DNA from: Leifsonia sp. CL147
Lineage (GTDB): Bacteria > Actinomycetota > Actinomycetes > Actinomycetales > Microbacteriaceae
Direction: 5' to 3'
DNA length: 64,000 nt
Assembly: GCF_900114565.1 (NCBI RefSeq)
Contig: NZ_FOTM01000012.1
Coordinates: forward strand, 1-64,000
The position numbers and the translations under genes are program-made. Every line of letters begins with the position of its first letter. Within the stretch, counting starts at the first letter, position 1. Below, in pieces: positions 49,975 to 58,493 of the stretch. The notes under the pieces are model-generated. The model worked only from the letters and a program-made list of their open reading frames with translations, was not told the origin of the DNA and searched no databases.

Positions 49975-50322
49975 CTACTCACCGTCGATGCGTTCGAGCA
50001 GGCGCTTGGTCTCTTCTGCGATGTCGTCGTGGTCGTTCTGCGCGGCGCGGCTCTCCAGCGAGATGACGGCGCAGCGGTGCACCTTCGAGAAGTCGCCGTA
50101 CGGGAAGCTGAACCTCCCCTTGGTCTCCTCGCTCGCGTCCGGGTCCTCTCCGAGGTGCCACAGCGCGTATTCGTCCCAGCCGTGCTTGTCGATGAATCGG
50201 TTCTCGTCATCGGTGCTGGGCGCATCCTCGCTCCAGTCGTCGCGCTCGTCGTGGACGACCTTCCCCTGCTTCACGAGCTTTCGCGCGTGCTCCAGCGCCT
50301 TCTTGTTCAGGCGGACGCTCAT
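49975..50322 (-). CDS. Conserved hypothetical cytoplasmic protein
   Basis: The 115-residue product begins MSVRLNKKALEHARKLVKQG and contains DKHGWDEYALWHLGEDPDAS and GRFSFPYGDFSKVHRCAVIS. It is compact, charged and signal-free. I recall similar proteins in actinobacteria annotated only as hypothetical. It overlaps the upstream gene by ATGA, so the pair is coupled. Confidence 0.75.
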   Translation of the reverse strand: MSVRLNKKALEHARKLVKQGKVVHDERDDWSEDAPSTDDENRFIDKHGWDEYALWHLGEDPDASEETKGRFSFPYGDFSKVHRCAVISLESRAAQNDHDDIAEETKRLLERIDGE

Positions 50323-50618
50323 GACCCTCCCTGGTTCCCGGTCGACGCGGGCTCCGCGTCGAGCGACTCGTTGATGAGGGATGCGACCAGCATCCGCCAG
50401 TCGGACCCTTCGTGGAGCGTCTCGAGGTACCCGGGCGGCACGGCGCCGAACACGGGCTCGTGCTCCTCGCCTTCCGGCGCGACGCGGATCAGCGTGCCGA
50501 GTTCGGCGTGCGACTCGTCGAGCACCACCCAGATGCCGGGGGACTTCTTCTCCACGTGGAAGATCCGGCCGCGGTAGGGATACCGCACGCTGGACATCTC
50601 GAGTTCGCTCGCCGACAT
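50319..50618 (-). CDS. Hypothetical cytoplasmic protein coupled to the next gene
   Basis: The 99-residue product contains VRYPYRGRIFHVEKKSPGIW and GYLETLHEGSDWRMLVASLI. It has no membrane segment. GAGAGGAGTCGCC precedes the ATG and its stop overlaps the downstream start (ATGA). Function unknown; pairing with the 115-residue protein suggests a joint role. Confidence 0.7.
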   Translation of the reverse strand: MSASELEMSSVRYPYRGRIFHVEKKSPGIWVVLDESHAELGTLIRVAPEGEEHEPVFGAVPPGYLETLHEGSDWRMLVASLINESLDAEPASTGNQGGS

Positions 50619-50685
50619 GGCGACTCCTCTCTCCGGGCCGTCGCCCCTATCGAACGCTTCCGGCGCCCGCTGCGCAAGAGTCTTG

Positions 50686-51345
50686 TCAGTCGATGCCGAT
50701 CAGCCGGCCCATCCGGGCACGGAGGTCGGCGGGGTCGTCGAAGACCTCGACAGCCCCGGCCTCCAGCAGTTCGGCCGGCCCGACCCCGCCGGAGAGCACC
50801 GCCGCCGCTCGCACGTGGGCGCGTGCCGCCGCCATCATGTCCCACACCGAGTCGCCGATGAAGAGAGCGTCTGACGGCGCCGCCTCCGCGCGTTGCAGGG
50901 CGACCTCGATGATCCCCGGCTCCGGTTTCGCCGTCTGCACGTCGTCCGCGTCGGTGGTGGCATGGATCGCGTCTCCCGCATCCAGGCACCGCAGCAGCAG
51001 TTCCAGTTCGTCGGCGGGCGCTGAGGTCGCGAGCACGACGCGGATGCCGCGCCCCGACAGGTCGCGGAGCAGGTCGGCGGCCTGTGCGAACGGACGCAGG
51101 CGCCCGGCCAGCTCCCGGTAGTGCCGGGAGTGCAGGTCCTTCGCCCGCTCCATCCATTCGTCGTCGCGGTCGCCGGCCAGTGCGGTGAGCAGCCGTGACG
51201 AGTCCTGCCCGATGGCTCGGTGGATGCGCCACGAGTCGACCGGCGCGCCGAGCTCGGCGAACGCCCGGCTCCAGGCGTCGACATGCAGGTAGTCGGAGTC
51301 GACGAGCGTCCCGTCGATGTCGAAGAGCGCAGCAGAGATCGTCAT
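50686..51345 (-). CDS. HAD-superfamily phosphatase (phosphoglycolate phosphatase-like)
   Basis: A 219-residue HAD hydrolase. Motif I is ALFDIDGTLVDSD with nucleophile Asp9. Motif II is in VVLATSAPADE, motif III Lys in DVQTAKPEPGI, and motif IV is FIGDSVWDMMAA. An alpha-helical C1 cap inserts after motif I. Substrate is not predictable. GGAGGC precedes the ATG. It is followed on the minus strand by two hypothetical genes. Confidence 0.88.
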   Translation of the reverse strand: MTISAALFDIDGTLVDSDYLHVDAWSRAFAELGAPVDSWRIHRAIGQDSSRLLTALAGDRDDEWMERAKDLHSRHYRELAGRLRPFAQAADLLRDLSGRGIRVVLATSAPADELELLLRCLDAGDAIHATTDADDVQTAKPEPGIIEVALQRAEAAPSDALFIGDSVWDMMAAARAHVRAAAVLSGGVGPAELLEAGAVEVFDDPADLRARMGRLIGID

Positions 51346-51355
51346 GCCTCCACGA

Positions 51356-52318
51356 CTACCACGCCTCCATCGGGCGAGGCTCCTTTTCGCCTCGCCGTCT
51401 TCCCCCTCTCTGCGGCCGTGCCTGGTGCCGCGGGTGAATCGTGGAATCGCGCCCCGCCCACCAGAAGTAGAAGCCGATGAGGACGAGTGCCGTGACGTAG
51501 AGCACCATCCACCAGGGGAACTCGAGGGTGGCTGCGGTCTTCTTGGCCGCTTCGAGGTCCTTGGGTGGCGTGGGGAGGATGCGCTGGCCCGTGACGAGGA
51601 TGCGGTGGGTGTTGATGCCGAGGGGTGTACAGGTGACCAGCGTGACCAGGTCTTTTCCGGCCTCCTGGCGCAGAGTGGCCGTGTCTTCCGGCTCGACGAC
51701 CCGCGTGTCGAAGATCTGGTACGTGAGCACCTGACCGAACGTCGTGAGGATGATCCGGTCGCCCTTCTTGACCTTGTCCAGGTTGGTGAACATCGTCGCG
51801 TCGGCCAGGCCGCGGTGCGCGGTGATCACGGAGTGCGTGTTGTTCCCGCCGACCGGGAGCGATGTGCCCTGCAGGTGTCCGGCGCCCTTGAGCAGCGTCG
51901 CATCGCTGGTGCCGTGGTAGATGGGCAGGTCGACCCCGATCGACGGGATCTGGATGCGGGACATCGCGCCGTTCGGGCTGCGCAGGAGCTCCCAGTAGTC
52001 GAAGGCGTCCTGCTTGCTGCTCGTGCCATCGCCGGTGGGGACGTTGGTGTTCTTCTCGAGCACCGCGCCTGCAGACAGTGCAGCGTTGTACCGGCGAGCC
52101 TCGCTGAGCTGTTGGGAGGCCGTGGGCTTGACGCTCTTGACCGCGTCGCTGTACTTGCTGATCACGAGGGACTGGTTGTAGGCGGCCAGCCAGCTCGCGG
52201 CAGGGGAGTACGTCAGCGTCGTGGCGCCGGCGAGGGCCAGGACCGTCGTGATGATGAGTAGCGGGCCCGGTCGCCAGCGGTGTCTCGGAGTGGCGTGACG
52301 CGGAATGTAACGGGGCAT
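51356..52318 (-). CDS. Class C sortase (pilin polymerase)
   Basis: A 320-residue membrane transpeptidase. An N-terminal helix (LLIITTVLALAGATTLTYSP) is followed by the sortase barrel with catalytic His168 in VITAHRGLADATMF, Cys230 in TLVTCTPLGINTHR and the Arg that follows (RILVTGQR). The second C-terminal helix (WWMVLYVTALVLIGFYFWWA) and the TCTPxGxxTHR form mark class C sortases, which polymerise pilins. A lid region before the barrel (LLRSPNGAMSRIQIPSI) is also typical. It follows the pilin gene after a strong hairpin. Confidence 0.94.
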   Translation of the reverse strand: MPRYIPRHATPRHRWRPGPLLIITTVLALAGATTLTYSPAASWLAAYNQSLVISKYSDAVKSVKPTASQQLSEARRYNAALSAGAVLEKNTNVPTGDGTSSKQDAFDYWELLRSPNGAMSRIQIPSIGVDLPIYHGTSDATLLKGAGHLQGTSLPVGGNNTHSVITAHRGLADATMFTNLDKVKKGDRIILTTFGQVLTYQIFDTRVVEPEDTATLRQEAGKDLVTLVTCTPLGINTHRILVTGQRILPTPPKDLEAAKKTAATLEFPWWMVLYVTALVLIGFYFWWAGRDSTIHPRHQARPQRGGRRRGEKEPRPMEAW

Positions 52319-52344
52319 GTGATCCGGGCTCCGACCTTGTCAGA

Positions 52345-52381
52345 ACGGGGGGCGGTCCGGTCGTGCCGGTCCGCCCCCCGT
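52345..52381 (-). terminator. Hairpin between pilin and sortase genes
   Basis: ACGGGGGGCGG pairs with CCGCCCCCCGT, and CCGG with CCGG inside it, separated by one T-T mismatch, around TCGTG. It lies in the 86-bp gap on the pilin-sortase transcript. Partial termination would give much more pilin than sortase. Confidence 0.7.
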
Positions 52382-52404
52382 GTGCTGCGTGATGAGGTCG
52401 CCGG

Positions 52405-53994
52405 TCAGGCGTTCTCGTGGGTGCTGCGGCGGCGACGGATCACCAGGATGCCGCCGAGCGCGATCACGATCAGGGCGATTCCACCGATGGTGAGCGCGAT
52501 CTGGACGTTGGATCCCGTGAACGGCAGCTGGGGGACGCCCTGCTGAGTGTTCTCGATCTTGGTGAGGGGGGTCGTGCCGTTGGCACCCGTCTTCACGATC
52601 ACCGGGGTGAGCGTGGCCGAGCCGGTGGGCAGAACGAATCCGGCCGGGGCGACGGTCTCTTCGAGCACGTAGCAGCGCTGTTGGAAGTCGTGGCCCGCGA
52701 CGGTGGTGTTGGAGACCGTTCCATCGGCCGCGACGGTCAGCTCGGTGTCACCGATCCAGAGGCCCGGCACCGTGATGATGCCGGAACCGTCCGAGGTGAT
52801 GACGTACGGCGAGCCGTCGGGCTGGGTGACCTTCGTCAGACCCGTGATGTCGGCGGTGCAGGAGCCCTGCTGGTCGGTGGTGCCCATGTAGATGCTGAAC
52901 TTCGCCCCGGCCAGGCCGTCGGCGGTGTTGGCCGAGTTGACCTTCTGGATGGTCAGGTCGCCCCATCGGGTGGTGGCGGTCGTCGAGGGGGACCCGTTCG
53001 CGCCGTTCGGCGTGCCGGGGGTGAGGGTGAAGTCGTTGAGGTTGACGTACGCGATGTTGTCGATCTCGCCGGGCGCGTTCGCGGCGGCCTGGAAGTCGAA
53101 GACGACGTTCTGGCCGGCGACGAGCTTGGCGAGTCCGGCCGGCGTGAAGGTGACCGTCAGGGTCTGCCCTGCCCACGTGCTCGTGTAGTCGGTGCCGATG
53201 GCCAGCGCGGTGCCGCCGGCCGTGACGGTGACAGGCGCCGTGGTGAGCGGGGTGAGCTTGGCGTCCAGCGTGTCGGTGAGGATGAACTTGTCATAGGTCT
53301 CACCGTTTGCGAGTGCCGGAACCAGCTGCGTGACCTGGTACTCCACCGGTGCGCCGAGCAGGGCGCCGTTCGCGGGCTGGTCGACCACGTTCTTCACCGG
53401 TCCGACCGCCGTGGTGTTCTTCGGGTAGACGTTCACGTCGTATACCCAGTCGCCCGTGAGGTTCTTCGCGTCGGCCGGGGTGGGCAGGGTGACGACGAAC
53501 GGAGCGGCCGGGGCGACGACGTTCGAGGGCGCGGAGACCTCGCGGACGAAGTACGCGCCCAACGGCAGCCGGGCCGAGGCGGCCGTGCCCGTCGCGTCGG
53601 TGGCGGGCAGGCTGGTGCATCCGGAGAGGGTGTGGCTGCCGAGCGTGGTGACGCCCTGTGCGGCAGAGGCCTGCTTCTGAGCGGCGGTGATCGCGTTGAC
53701 CGCGTCCCAGCCGGCGTTGGTGCCGTCCGTCAAGTCGATGCCGTCGATGGTGCAGTACTCGAACACGACGCCGGCGATCGGCTTCGTGGTCGGCTGCGTG
53801 CCGGTCCCCGACGGGTTCTGGTCGCCGTTTCCGGGGTTCTCGAACTTATGGATGATCAGCTGGCCCTGCTGGGTCGTGTCGATGGAGGCCGCGTTCGCCG
53901 CCGTAGCCCCGGCAAGAGCCGAGAGCGCAGCCAACGACAGCGCTGCTCCGACAGCCAGGGCGGAGCGCCTGCCATGCCGTGTGGTTGAAGTCAC
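52405..53994 (-). CDS. SpaA-type backbone pilin with LPFTG sorting signal
   Basis: A 529-residue secreted protein. The signal peptide is RRSALAVGAALSLAALSALA with cleavage after ANA. It carries the pilin motif WVYDVNVYPKN, whose Lys joins subunits, an isopeptide D2-type domain, a SpaA-like domain with E-box YVLEETVAPAGF, and a C-terminal LPFTG sorting signal, helix and RRRR tail. Sortase C would polymerise it. The GTG at 53994 has GGAAAGGAAAC upstream; a longer frame is rejected. No minor pilin gene is adjacent. Confidence 0.93.
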   Translation of the reverse strand: MTSTTRHGRRSALAVGAALSLAALSALAGATAANAASIDTTQQGQLIIHKFENPGNGDQNPSGTGTQPTTKPIAGVVFEYCTIDGIDLTDGTNAGWDAVNAITAAQKQASAAQGVTTLGSHTLSGCTSLPATDATGTAASARLPLGAYFVREVSAPSNVVAPAAPFVVTLPTPADAKNLTGDWVYDVNVYPKNTTAVGPVKNVVDQPANGALLGAPVEYQVTQLVPALANGETYDKFILTDTLDAKLTPLTTAPVTVTAGGTALAIGTDYTSTWAGQTLTVTFTPAGLAKLVAGQNVVFDFQAAANAPGEIDNIAYVNLNDFTLTPGTPNGANGSPSTTATTRWGDLTIQKVNSANTADGLAGAKFSIYMGTTDQQGSCTADITGLTKVTQPDGSPYVITSDGSGIITVPGLWIGDTELTVAADGTVSNTTVAGHDFQQRCYVLEETVAPAGFVLPTGSATLTPVIVKTGANGTTPLTKIENTQQGVPQLPFTGSNVQIALTIGGIALIVIALGGILVIRRRRSTHENA

Positions 53995-54087
53995 AATGGT
54001 TTCCTTTCCGCTCACCACCTCGTGGAGTGAGAGATCCACTAATGGAGACCGTTCACCGGCCAGGTCATGACGCGAAGGACGGATTGC

Positions 54088-54140
54088 GCAGTCGTAATGA
54101 AGACATCTCCGGCATCGAGGGCGATGTCTTCATGAACTGC
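54088..54140. promoter_or_regulatory. Long imperfect palindrome between pilin and signal peptidase genes
   Basis: ATGAAGACATC (54097-54107) and GATGTCTTCAT (54123-54133) form a perfect 11-bp inverted repeat; GCAGT (54088) and ACTGC (54136) extend it outward. Its position in the divergent promoter region suggests an operator controlling the pilus locus, or a pilin leader structure. Confidence 0.55.
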
Positions 54141-54227
54141 AGTCCACGAGGATCGCGTCATCGAACCTCGCGCCGTGCGTCTATATCAGTGAACACATGT
54201 CCGAACCGAGTGACGGAGGGAGGCACG

Positions 54228-55595
54228 GTGACCTCTACGCCTCGCATCCCCGTGAGGAGATTCAAGGTGCGACGTTCTTCATTCGTGCCTCCGGCAAGCC
54301 GTGCGAGCGCGGTCCCGAGCGCTCTGTCGTGGCGCGAACACCTCGACGGTTCGACAGCGCCGAAAGGCCCGGCGGCGTGGACGGCGGCGAGCACGACGCA
54401 AGCCGATCGGATGGTGATCGACGCCGGCCCCTACGGGGTGATAGATCTTGCAGCGACCCCGTCGACGGCCGACGCCGGTGGCGCCCCACAGCTCGGAGTC
54501 GTCTGGTGGGACAAGCGGTCCTTCCGCGAGGAGGACGACGACGACGGGACCATCCAGACGAGCTTCGTCCCCGCGCCGACCACGGACCACATCTCGCTGG
54601 CCGCCGGCTCCTCCCGCGGAGCCGGACCGTCATGGCGCACCCCTGCGCCCGCCTCTGCGCCCGCCTCTGCGCCCGCCGCCGGGACCGCTCGAGCGGATGC
54701 GCCGGGCAGGGAGCCCGGACTGCACCCGGTGGAGGCCGCGATCGCGGGACCGGCTCGTGCGGAGCCCGGTCCCGCATCCTCCGCCCCGCTGGAGTCCGTG
54801 CCTGCTCCGGTCCTGGCGAGCAGCAGCAGGGCCGAGCTCGACGATTCCGAACATCAGAGGCACGCCCGGCGATCGAGGCACATCGCCCTCGCCCCGAAAA
54901 CGCGCGGCAGGCGACGTGGCCCGGCAGAGACGAGCCACCCGCGTCGCGCGAGGCTTCGGCGCAGGCGGATCCGCCGCCGGGTCGTCCTCGGAACGGTCAT
55001 CGTCGTCATCGCGTTCGTCGTGACGGTGCTCATCCAGTCCGCGATCATCGCGCCGTTCACCGTGCCGTCGGTCTCGATGCAGAACACGCTCGAGACCGGC
55101 GACCGGATCCTGGTCGACAAGATCGGGTACGGTGCCTCCTCCATCCACCGGGGAGACGTGGTCGTCTTCTCCGACCCGGGCGGCTGGCTGGCCGGGTCGA
55201 AGGAGAGCGCGAGAGCGGGTGACGACGGCTATCTCGTGAAGCGGGTCATCGGAGTCCCGGGAGACCACGTCACCTGCTGCAGCACCGACGGCCGGCTGAG
55301 CGTCAATGGGATGGAACTCTACGAGGACTACGCGGTGCTGCCGGCCGGCGAGCATGCGGCGGCCTCGCCCTTCGACGTGACGGTCCCTGCGGGCGCCCTC
55401 TGGGTGCTCGGTGACAACCGATACAACTCACACGACTCATCCAAGACGCAGGGCCTGCCGTCGAAGGGGTTCGTCCCGATCGCCGACGTCGTCGGCCAGG
55501 CCGTGGCCAGGGTCTGGCCTGTGAACCGGCTCGGGCCGATCGGGTCCGCCCGCGAGACGTTCGCCTCGGTCCCGGACCAGACATGTCCGATCTGA
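54228..55595 (+). CDS. lepB: Signal peptidase I with long N-terminal extension
   Basis: The C-terminal 210 residues are a type I signal peptidase. They have a membrane helix (RRVVLGTVIVVIAFVVTVLI), catalytic Ser283 in FTVPSVSMQNTL, Lys338 in YLVKRVIGVPGD, and the LWVLGDNRYNSHDSSKTQG box. Upstream are about 245 extra residues, Pro/Ala-rich with an acidic patch (REEDDDDG), expected in the cytoplasm. The GTG at 54228 is chosen for GGAGGGAGG upstream. Linkage to pilin and sortase suggests it processes the pilin, though it may be a general enzyme. A small DUF4190-like gene overlaps its end. Confidence 0.88.
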   Translation: MTSTPRIPVRRFKVRRSSFVPPASRASAVPSALSWREHLDGSTAPKGPAAWTAASTTQADRMVIDAGPYGVIDLAATPSTADAGGAPQLGVVWWDKRSFREEDDDDGTIQTSFVPAPTTDHISLAAGSSRGAGPSWRTPAPASAPASAPAAGTARADAPGREPGLHPVEAAIAGPARAEPGPASSAPLESVPAPVLASSSRAELDDSEHQRHARRSRHIALAPKTRGRRRGPAETSHPRRARLRRRRIRRRVVLGTVIVVIAFVVTVLIQSAIIAPFTVPSVSMQNTLETGDRILVDKIGYGASSIHRGDVVVFSDPGGWLAGSKESARAGDDGYLVKRVIGVPGDHVTCCSTDGRLSVNGMELYEDYAVLPAGEHAAASPFDVTVPAGALWVLGDNRYNSHDSSKTQGLPSKGFVPIADVVGQAVARVWPVNRLGPIGSARETFASVPDQTCPI

Positions 55596-55942
55596 AGGTC
55601 CACTCCTTGAGCCACGACGAAGTGGACGGACTCGACGAATCCGCCGTCGGCGTGCCCGTTCCGAACACGGCATCGGGATTCGTCACCGACTTCGCCTTGC
55701 CCGGAGTGCTCCCCAAACGGGTCCGCCCCCTGGCGGTGGTCGCGCTCCTTCTTGCGCTGGTGCTTCCGTTCGTCGCCATCCCGGTCGCGCACCGGGTGAT
55801 CCGCACGCTCCAGCACGAGGGTGGACGCGGCCTGGCCGTCGCCCAGGCGGCCATCGTGGTCGGCTACATCGACATCCTTCTGTGGGCCCTGGTCTGTCTC
55901 AACCTCGCGGTCGCCGTGCTGCTGCATCCTGCCGTCGGCTGA
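55583..55942 (+). CDS. DUF4190-like membrane protein
   Basis: The 119-residue protein has a hydrophilic N-terminus and two helices (LAVVALLLALVLPFVAIPVA and VVGYIDILLWALVCLNLAVA). A central VAHRVIRTLQHEGGRGLAVA resembles the HxALxxIRRtgxxGRGLAIA turn of DUF4190. The ATG lies inside the end of lepB (13-bp overlap), so expression is coupled to the signal peptidase. Confidence 0.7.
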   Translation: MSDLKVHSLSHDEVDGLDESAVGVPVPNTASGFVTDFALPGVLPKRVRPLAVVALLLALVLPFVAIPVAHRVIRTLQHEGGRGLAVAQAAIVVGYIDILLWALVCLNLAVAVLLHPAVG

Positions 55943-55954
55943 GCGGCTCCGGCC

Positions 55955-56203
55955 TCAGTTGAAGATCGCCCACTCCGAGCGGTCCAGCCGGGCGCGACTG
56001 CCGTTGATCACGAGGTACCACGAGTTCTCGTCGCGATGCAGGTACTCCGCGAGGATGGTGGAGTACTTCCACTCGTCCGAGACCAGCGACCAGTGGATCA
56101 ACGAGATGAGCTGGCCCTGTCGCAGATAGGGGACGGCGACGAAGTCATCCTGACGATGGGGGTCCGGCAAGCTCTGGCGGGCCCCCGTCCGCTGCGTGCT
56201 CAT
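55955..56203 (-). CDS. Hypothetical 82-residue protein
   Basis: The product contains DDFVAVPYLRQGQLISLIHW and DEWKYSTILAEYLHRDENSW. It is soluble, with several Trp and Tyr residues. Codon use is less biased than in the neighbours, and it converges on the DUF4190-like gene. No family recognised. It may be a small conserved actinobacterial protein. Confidence 0.6.
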   Translation of the reverse strand: MSTQRTGARQSLPDPHRQDDFVAVPYLRQGQLISLIHWSLVSDEWKYSTILAEYLHRDENSWYLVINGSRARLDRSEWAIFN

Positions 56204-56245
56204 GATGAACTCTAACGCCGTCGCCGCCCCGATGGACAGCCTCGG

Positions 56246-57286
56246 TCAGTCGGGTTGAGGCCCGGAACCCACCAGTTCGCCGACCGACCGGACCGGTGCG
56301 ATCGTCCGGTCGCGCGCCGACTCGTACGCGGCCAGAATGATGCCGAGCACCTGGATCCCCTCCTTCTGCGTGTGCAGCGGACGCGTCCCCGCCAGGATGC
56401 TGCGAGCGAAGTGCCCGATCTCCGCCTCGAACTCGTGGACCGGGGGCAGTTCGACCATCGTGGGCGCTGCGTCGCCCCGACGGCGGTAGCTCAGAGACAG
56501 GCCGTCGCTGGTCAGGCTTCCGAGCTCGCCGACGACCGAGAACTTCTCGGTGCCGTCTGCCGGCTGGTATGCCCAGCTCGTGACGAGGCTCCCGATCACC
56601 CCGTTGTCGAAGCGGACCAGCAGCTGCGCCGAGTCCTCGCCCTCCATGAACAGGAGTCGATGGGTCGCCAGCATCGCGGTCACCTCGACCGGCGAGCCGC
56701 CCGCCAGGTGCAGCAGCAGGTAGGTGGGGTGGTAGCCCGTGTCGATGAGCTCGCCGCCGCCGCTGGTCGCGGCGTGAGAACGCCATCCCATGTTCGACGG
56801 ATCGAAGTCGTTGAAGAAGCTGTCGGTGGTGCGCACCTCGTAGACGTGGCCGAGCACCCCGGTGTCGATCAGCTCTTTGGCCTTCGCTACGGCAGGGAGG
56901 AACAGCTGGTTGTGCGCGCACATGAGCGTCACGCCGGCCGCGGTGACGGCAGCATCCACCTCGGCCGCCTCCTCCGGCGTGAGGCAGAGAGGCTTCTCGC
57001 ACAGGATGTGCTTGCCGGCGCGTGCCGCAGCGACGATCGCGTCCTTGTGGAGGTGGTGGGGGAGGCAGATGTCGACGGCGTCGATGTCCGCCTCGGCCAG
57101 CATCGTGGCGTAGTCGGCGTACACCGCAGCGCCCGTGTCGCCGGCGCGGAGGTCGGCCGCTTCGCGCACGGGATCGGCGACGGCGGCGAAAGTCACGGTG
57201 CCGGGGTTGCGCAGGTAGCCGGCGATGTGGGCGCCGGCGATGCCGCCGGCTCCGATGAGGCCGATGCGGACGGTGGTGCTGGGCAT
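56246..57286 (-). CDS. Gfo/Idh/MocA-family oxidoreductase
   Basis: A 346-residue NAD(P)-dependent sugar dehydrogenase-like protein. The Rossmann motif is IGLIGAGGIAGAHIAGY; the dinucleotide and active-site segment is AGKHILCEKPLCLTPEEA with the conserved EKP Lys. The C-terminal domain has GGGELIDTGYHPTYLLLHLAG. Substrates in this family are sugars or inositols. AGGAGCCCTTCACC precedes the ATG. A second member lies 56 bp upstream on the same strand, and a GH2 glycosidase is divergent. Confidence 0.92.
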   Translation of the reverse strand: MPSTTVRIGLIGAGGIAGAHIAGYLRNPGTVTFAAVADPVREAADLRAGDTGAAVYADYATMLAEADIDAVDICLPHHLHKDAIVAAARAGKHILCEKPLCLTPEEAAEVDAAVTAAGVTLMCAHNQLFLPAVAKAKELIDTGVLGHVYEVRTTDSFFNDFDPSNMGWRSHAATSGGGELIDTGYHPTYLLLHLAGGSPVEVTAMLATHRLLFMEGEDSAQLLVRFDNGVIGSLVTSWAYQPADGTEKFSVVGELGSLTSDGLSLSYRRRGDAAPTMVELPPVHEFEAEIGHFARSILAGTRPLHTQKEGIQVLGIILAAYESARDRTIAPVRSVGELVGSGPQPD

Positions 57287-57342
57287 GGTGAAGGGCTCCT
57301 TCTGAGAAGAGGATAAGTGCAGAGTGGAAGAAGACGGGCTGG

Positions 57343-58353
57343 TCAGGCGACCGATGCGGACTCCCGGGCGAGGGTGACGGCGCGCCCGCTGGCGGCGGAC
57401 TCGTTGGCGGCGACGACCATCCGGGTCAGTTCGACCGCGTGCCGCAGGTTGTCGTCGGCGATCGTGCCGTCGTGGATGTGCTGCACCCACTGGGCGAACG
57501 GCCCCGGCCGGCGCGCGGGGAGCGGCAGCTCCCGCCATTCCTCGCCGAAGCGTCCGCCTTTCGCGACCAGGCGCTCGCCGCCGAAGCCGAACAGGAGCGT
57601 CGCCTCGGTCCCGCGCAACTCCACGGTGAAGGCACCCGGCGTCGTCACCACGCTGGCCTCGAACACCCCGAGGCGGCCATCAGGGAAGGAGGCGGTCACG
57701 ACCGCGCTGTCCTCCACCGCGCGATGGGTGACGCTGCCGTACGTCGCCGAGATGGTCAGGGGTTCGGCGCGGTGGAACAGCCGGGTGAGGTACGCGGGGT
57801 GGCAGCCGAGGTCGGTGAGCGCTCCGCCGATCGCGGCCTCCGGGTCGGCGAACCGCTCCGGGAGCCAGCCGGCGACCCAGCCGTTGTGGGCCAGGCGAAC
57901 GCGGGAGTACGTGAGCTCGCCCAGCGTCCCCTCGTCGAGGATGCGTTCGATAGCGCCGGTGTAGTCGTCCGACAGCCGCGGCAGGGAGACCACGAGGGCC
58001 ACGCCGTTCCGGCGGGCGAGTTCGACAAGCTCCTCCGACTCGGCCACCGTGGGGCACAGGATCTTCTCCGTGAAGACGTGCTTGCCGGCCGCGATGGCCC
58101 GGCCGATGACGTCGCGGTGCTGGTCCGTGGACGTGGTGACCGTGACCGCGTCGAGTCCGGGACGCGCGAGCAGCTCGTCGAGGTCGGCGACGAACTCCAC
58201 CCCGAACTCGGCGGCGGCCGCGTGGCCGCGCTGCTCGTCGTCATCCCAGACGGCGACGAGGGTGGTGCCGGGGTGCTCCTGGACGTTCTTCGCATAATCG
58301 CCTGCATGGACGTGCCAGAAGCCGATCGCTGCAACAGCGAGTGGTGGGGTCAT
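57343..58353 (-). CDS. Gfo/Idh/MocA-family oxidoreductase (second copy)
   Basis: A 336-residue member. The Rossmann turn is atypical (AVAAIGFWHVHAGDYAKNV instead of GxGxxG), a variant in this family. AGKHVFTEKILCPTVAE holds the conserved Lys, here EKI, and GGALTDLGCHPAYLTRLFH holds the substrate His. It could oxidise or epimerise a sugar released by the GH2 enzyme. The ATG at 58353 follows AAGGAGGCC on the minus strand. Its promoter faces that of the GH2 gene. Confidence 0.9.
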   Translation of the reverse strand: MTPPLAVAAIGFWHVHAGDYAKNVQEHPGTTLVAVWDDDEQRGHAAAAEFGVEFVADLDELLARPGLDAVTVTTSTDQHRDVIGRAIAAGKHVFTEKILCPTVAESEELVELARRNGVALVVSLPRLSDDYTGAIERILDEGTLGELTYSRVRLAHNGWVAGWLPERFADPEAAIGGALTDLGCHPAYLTRLFHRAEPLTISATYGSVTHRAVEDSAVVTASFPDGRLGVFEASVVTTPGAFTVELRGTEATLLFGFGGERLVAKGGRFGEEWRELPLPARRPGPFAQWVQHIHDGTIADDNLRHAVELTRMVVAANESAASGRAVTLARESASVA

Positions 58354-58446
58354 GCCTGTCGAGGCCTCCTTGCCTGGATGCGGTTCGCGCGAACCCGGCA
58401 AGCGTATCTTCTGCTCGGGAGCGATCGAAAGTGATGTGGCCGGATT

Positions 58447-58464
58447 TCTGGAATCGTTCCCAGA
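58447..58464. promoter_or_regulatory. LacI-like operator between the dehydrogenase and GH2 genes
   Basis: TCTGGAATCGTTCCCAGA is an 18-bp imperfect palindrome centred on CG. A related half-site GGGAGCGATCGAAA occurs at about 58418-58431. No regulator gene is in this cluster. Confidence 0.45.
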
Positions 58465-58493
58465 TTGTGCATCATCGAGGGGTGAGCACATCG

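Noticed and set aside
53979-54227. Coding part of the signal peptidase gene upstream of 54228
   Set aside because: The frame is open but overlaps the pilin start and the palindrome, and the strong ribosome-binding site at 54215-54223 points to the GTG at 54228.
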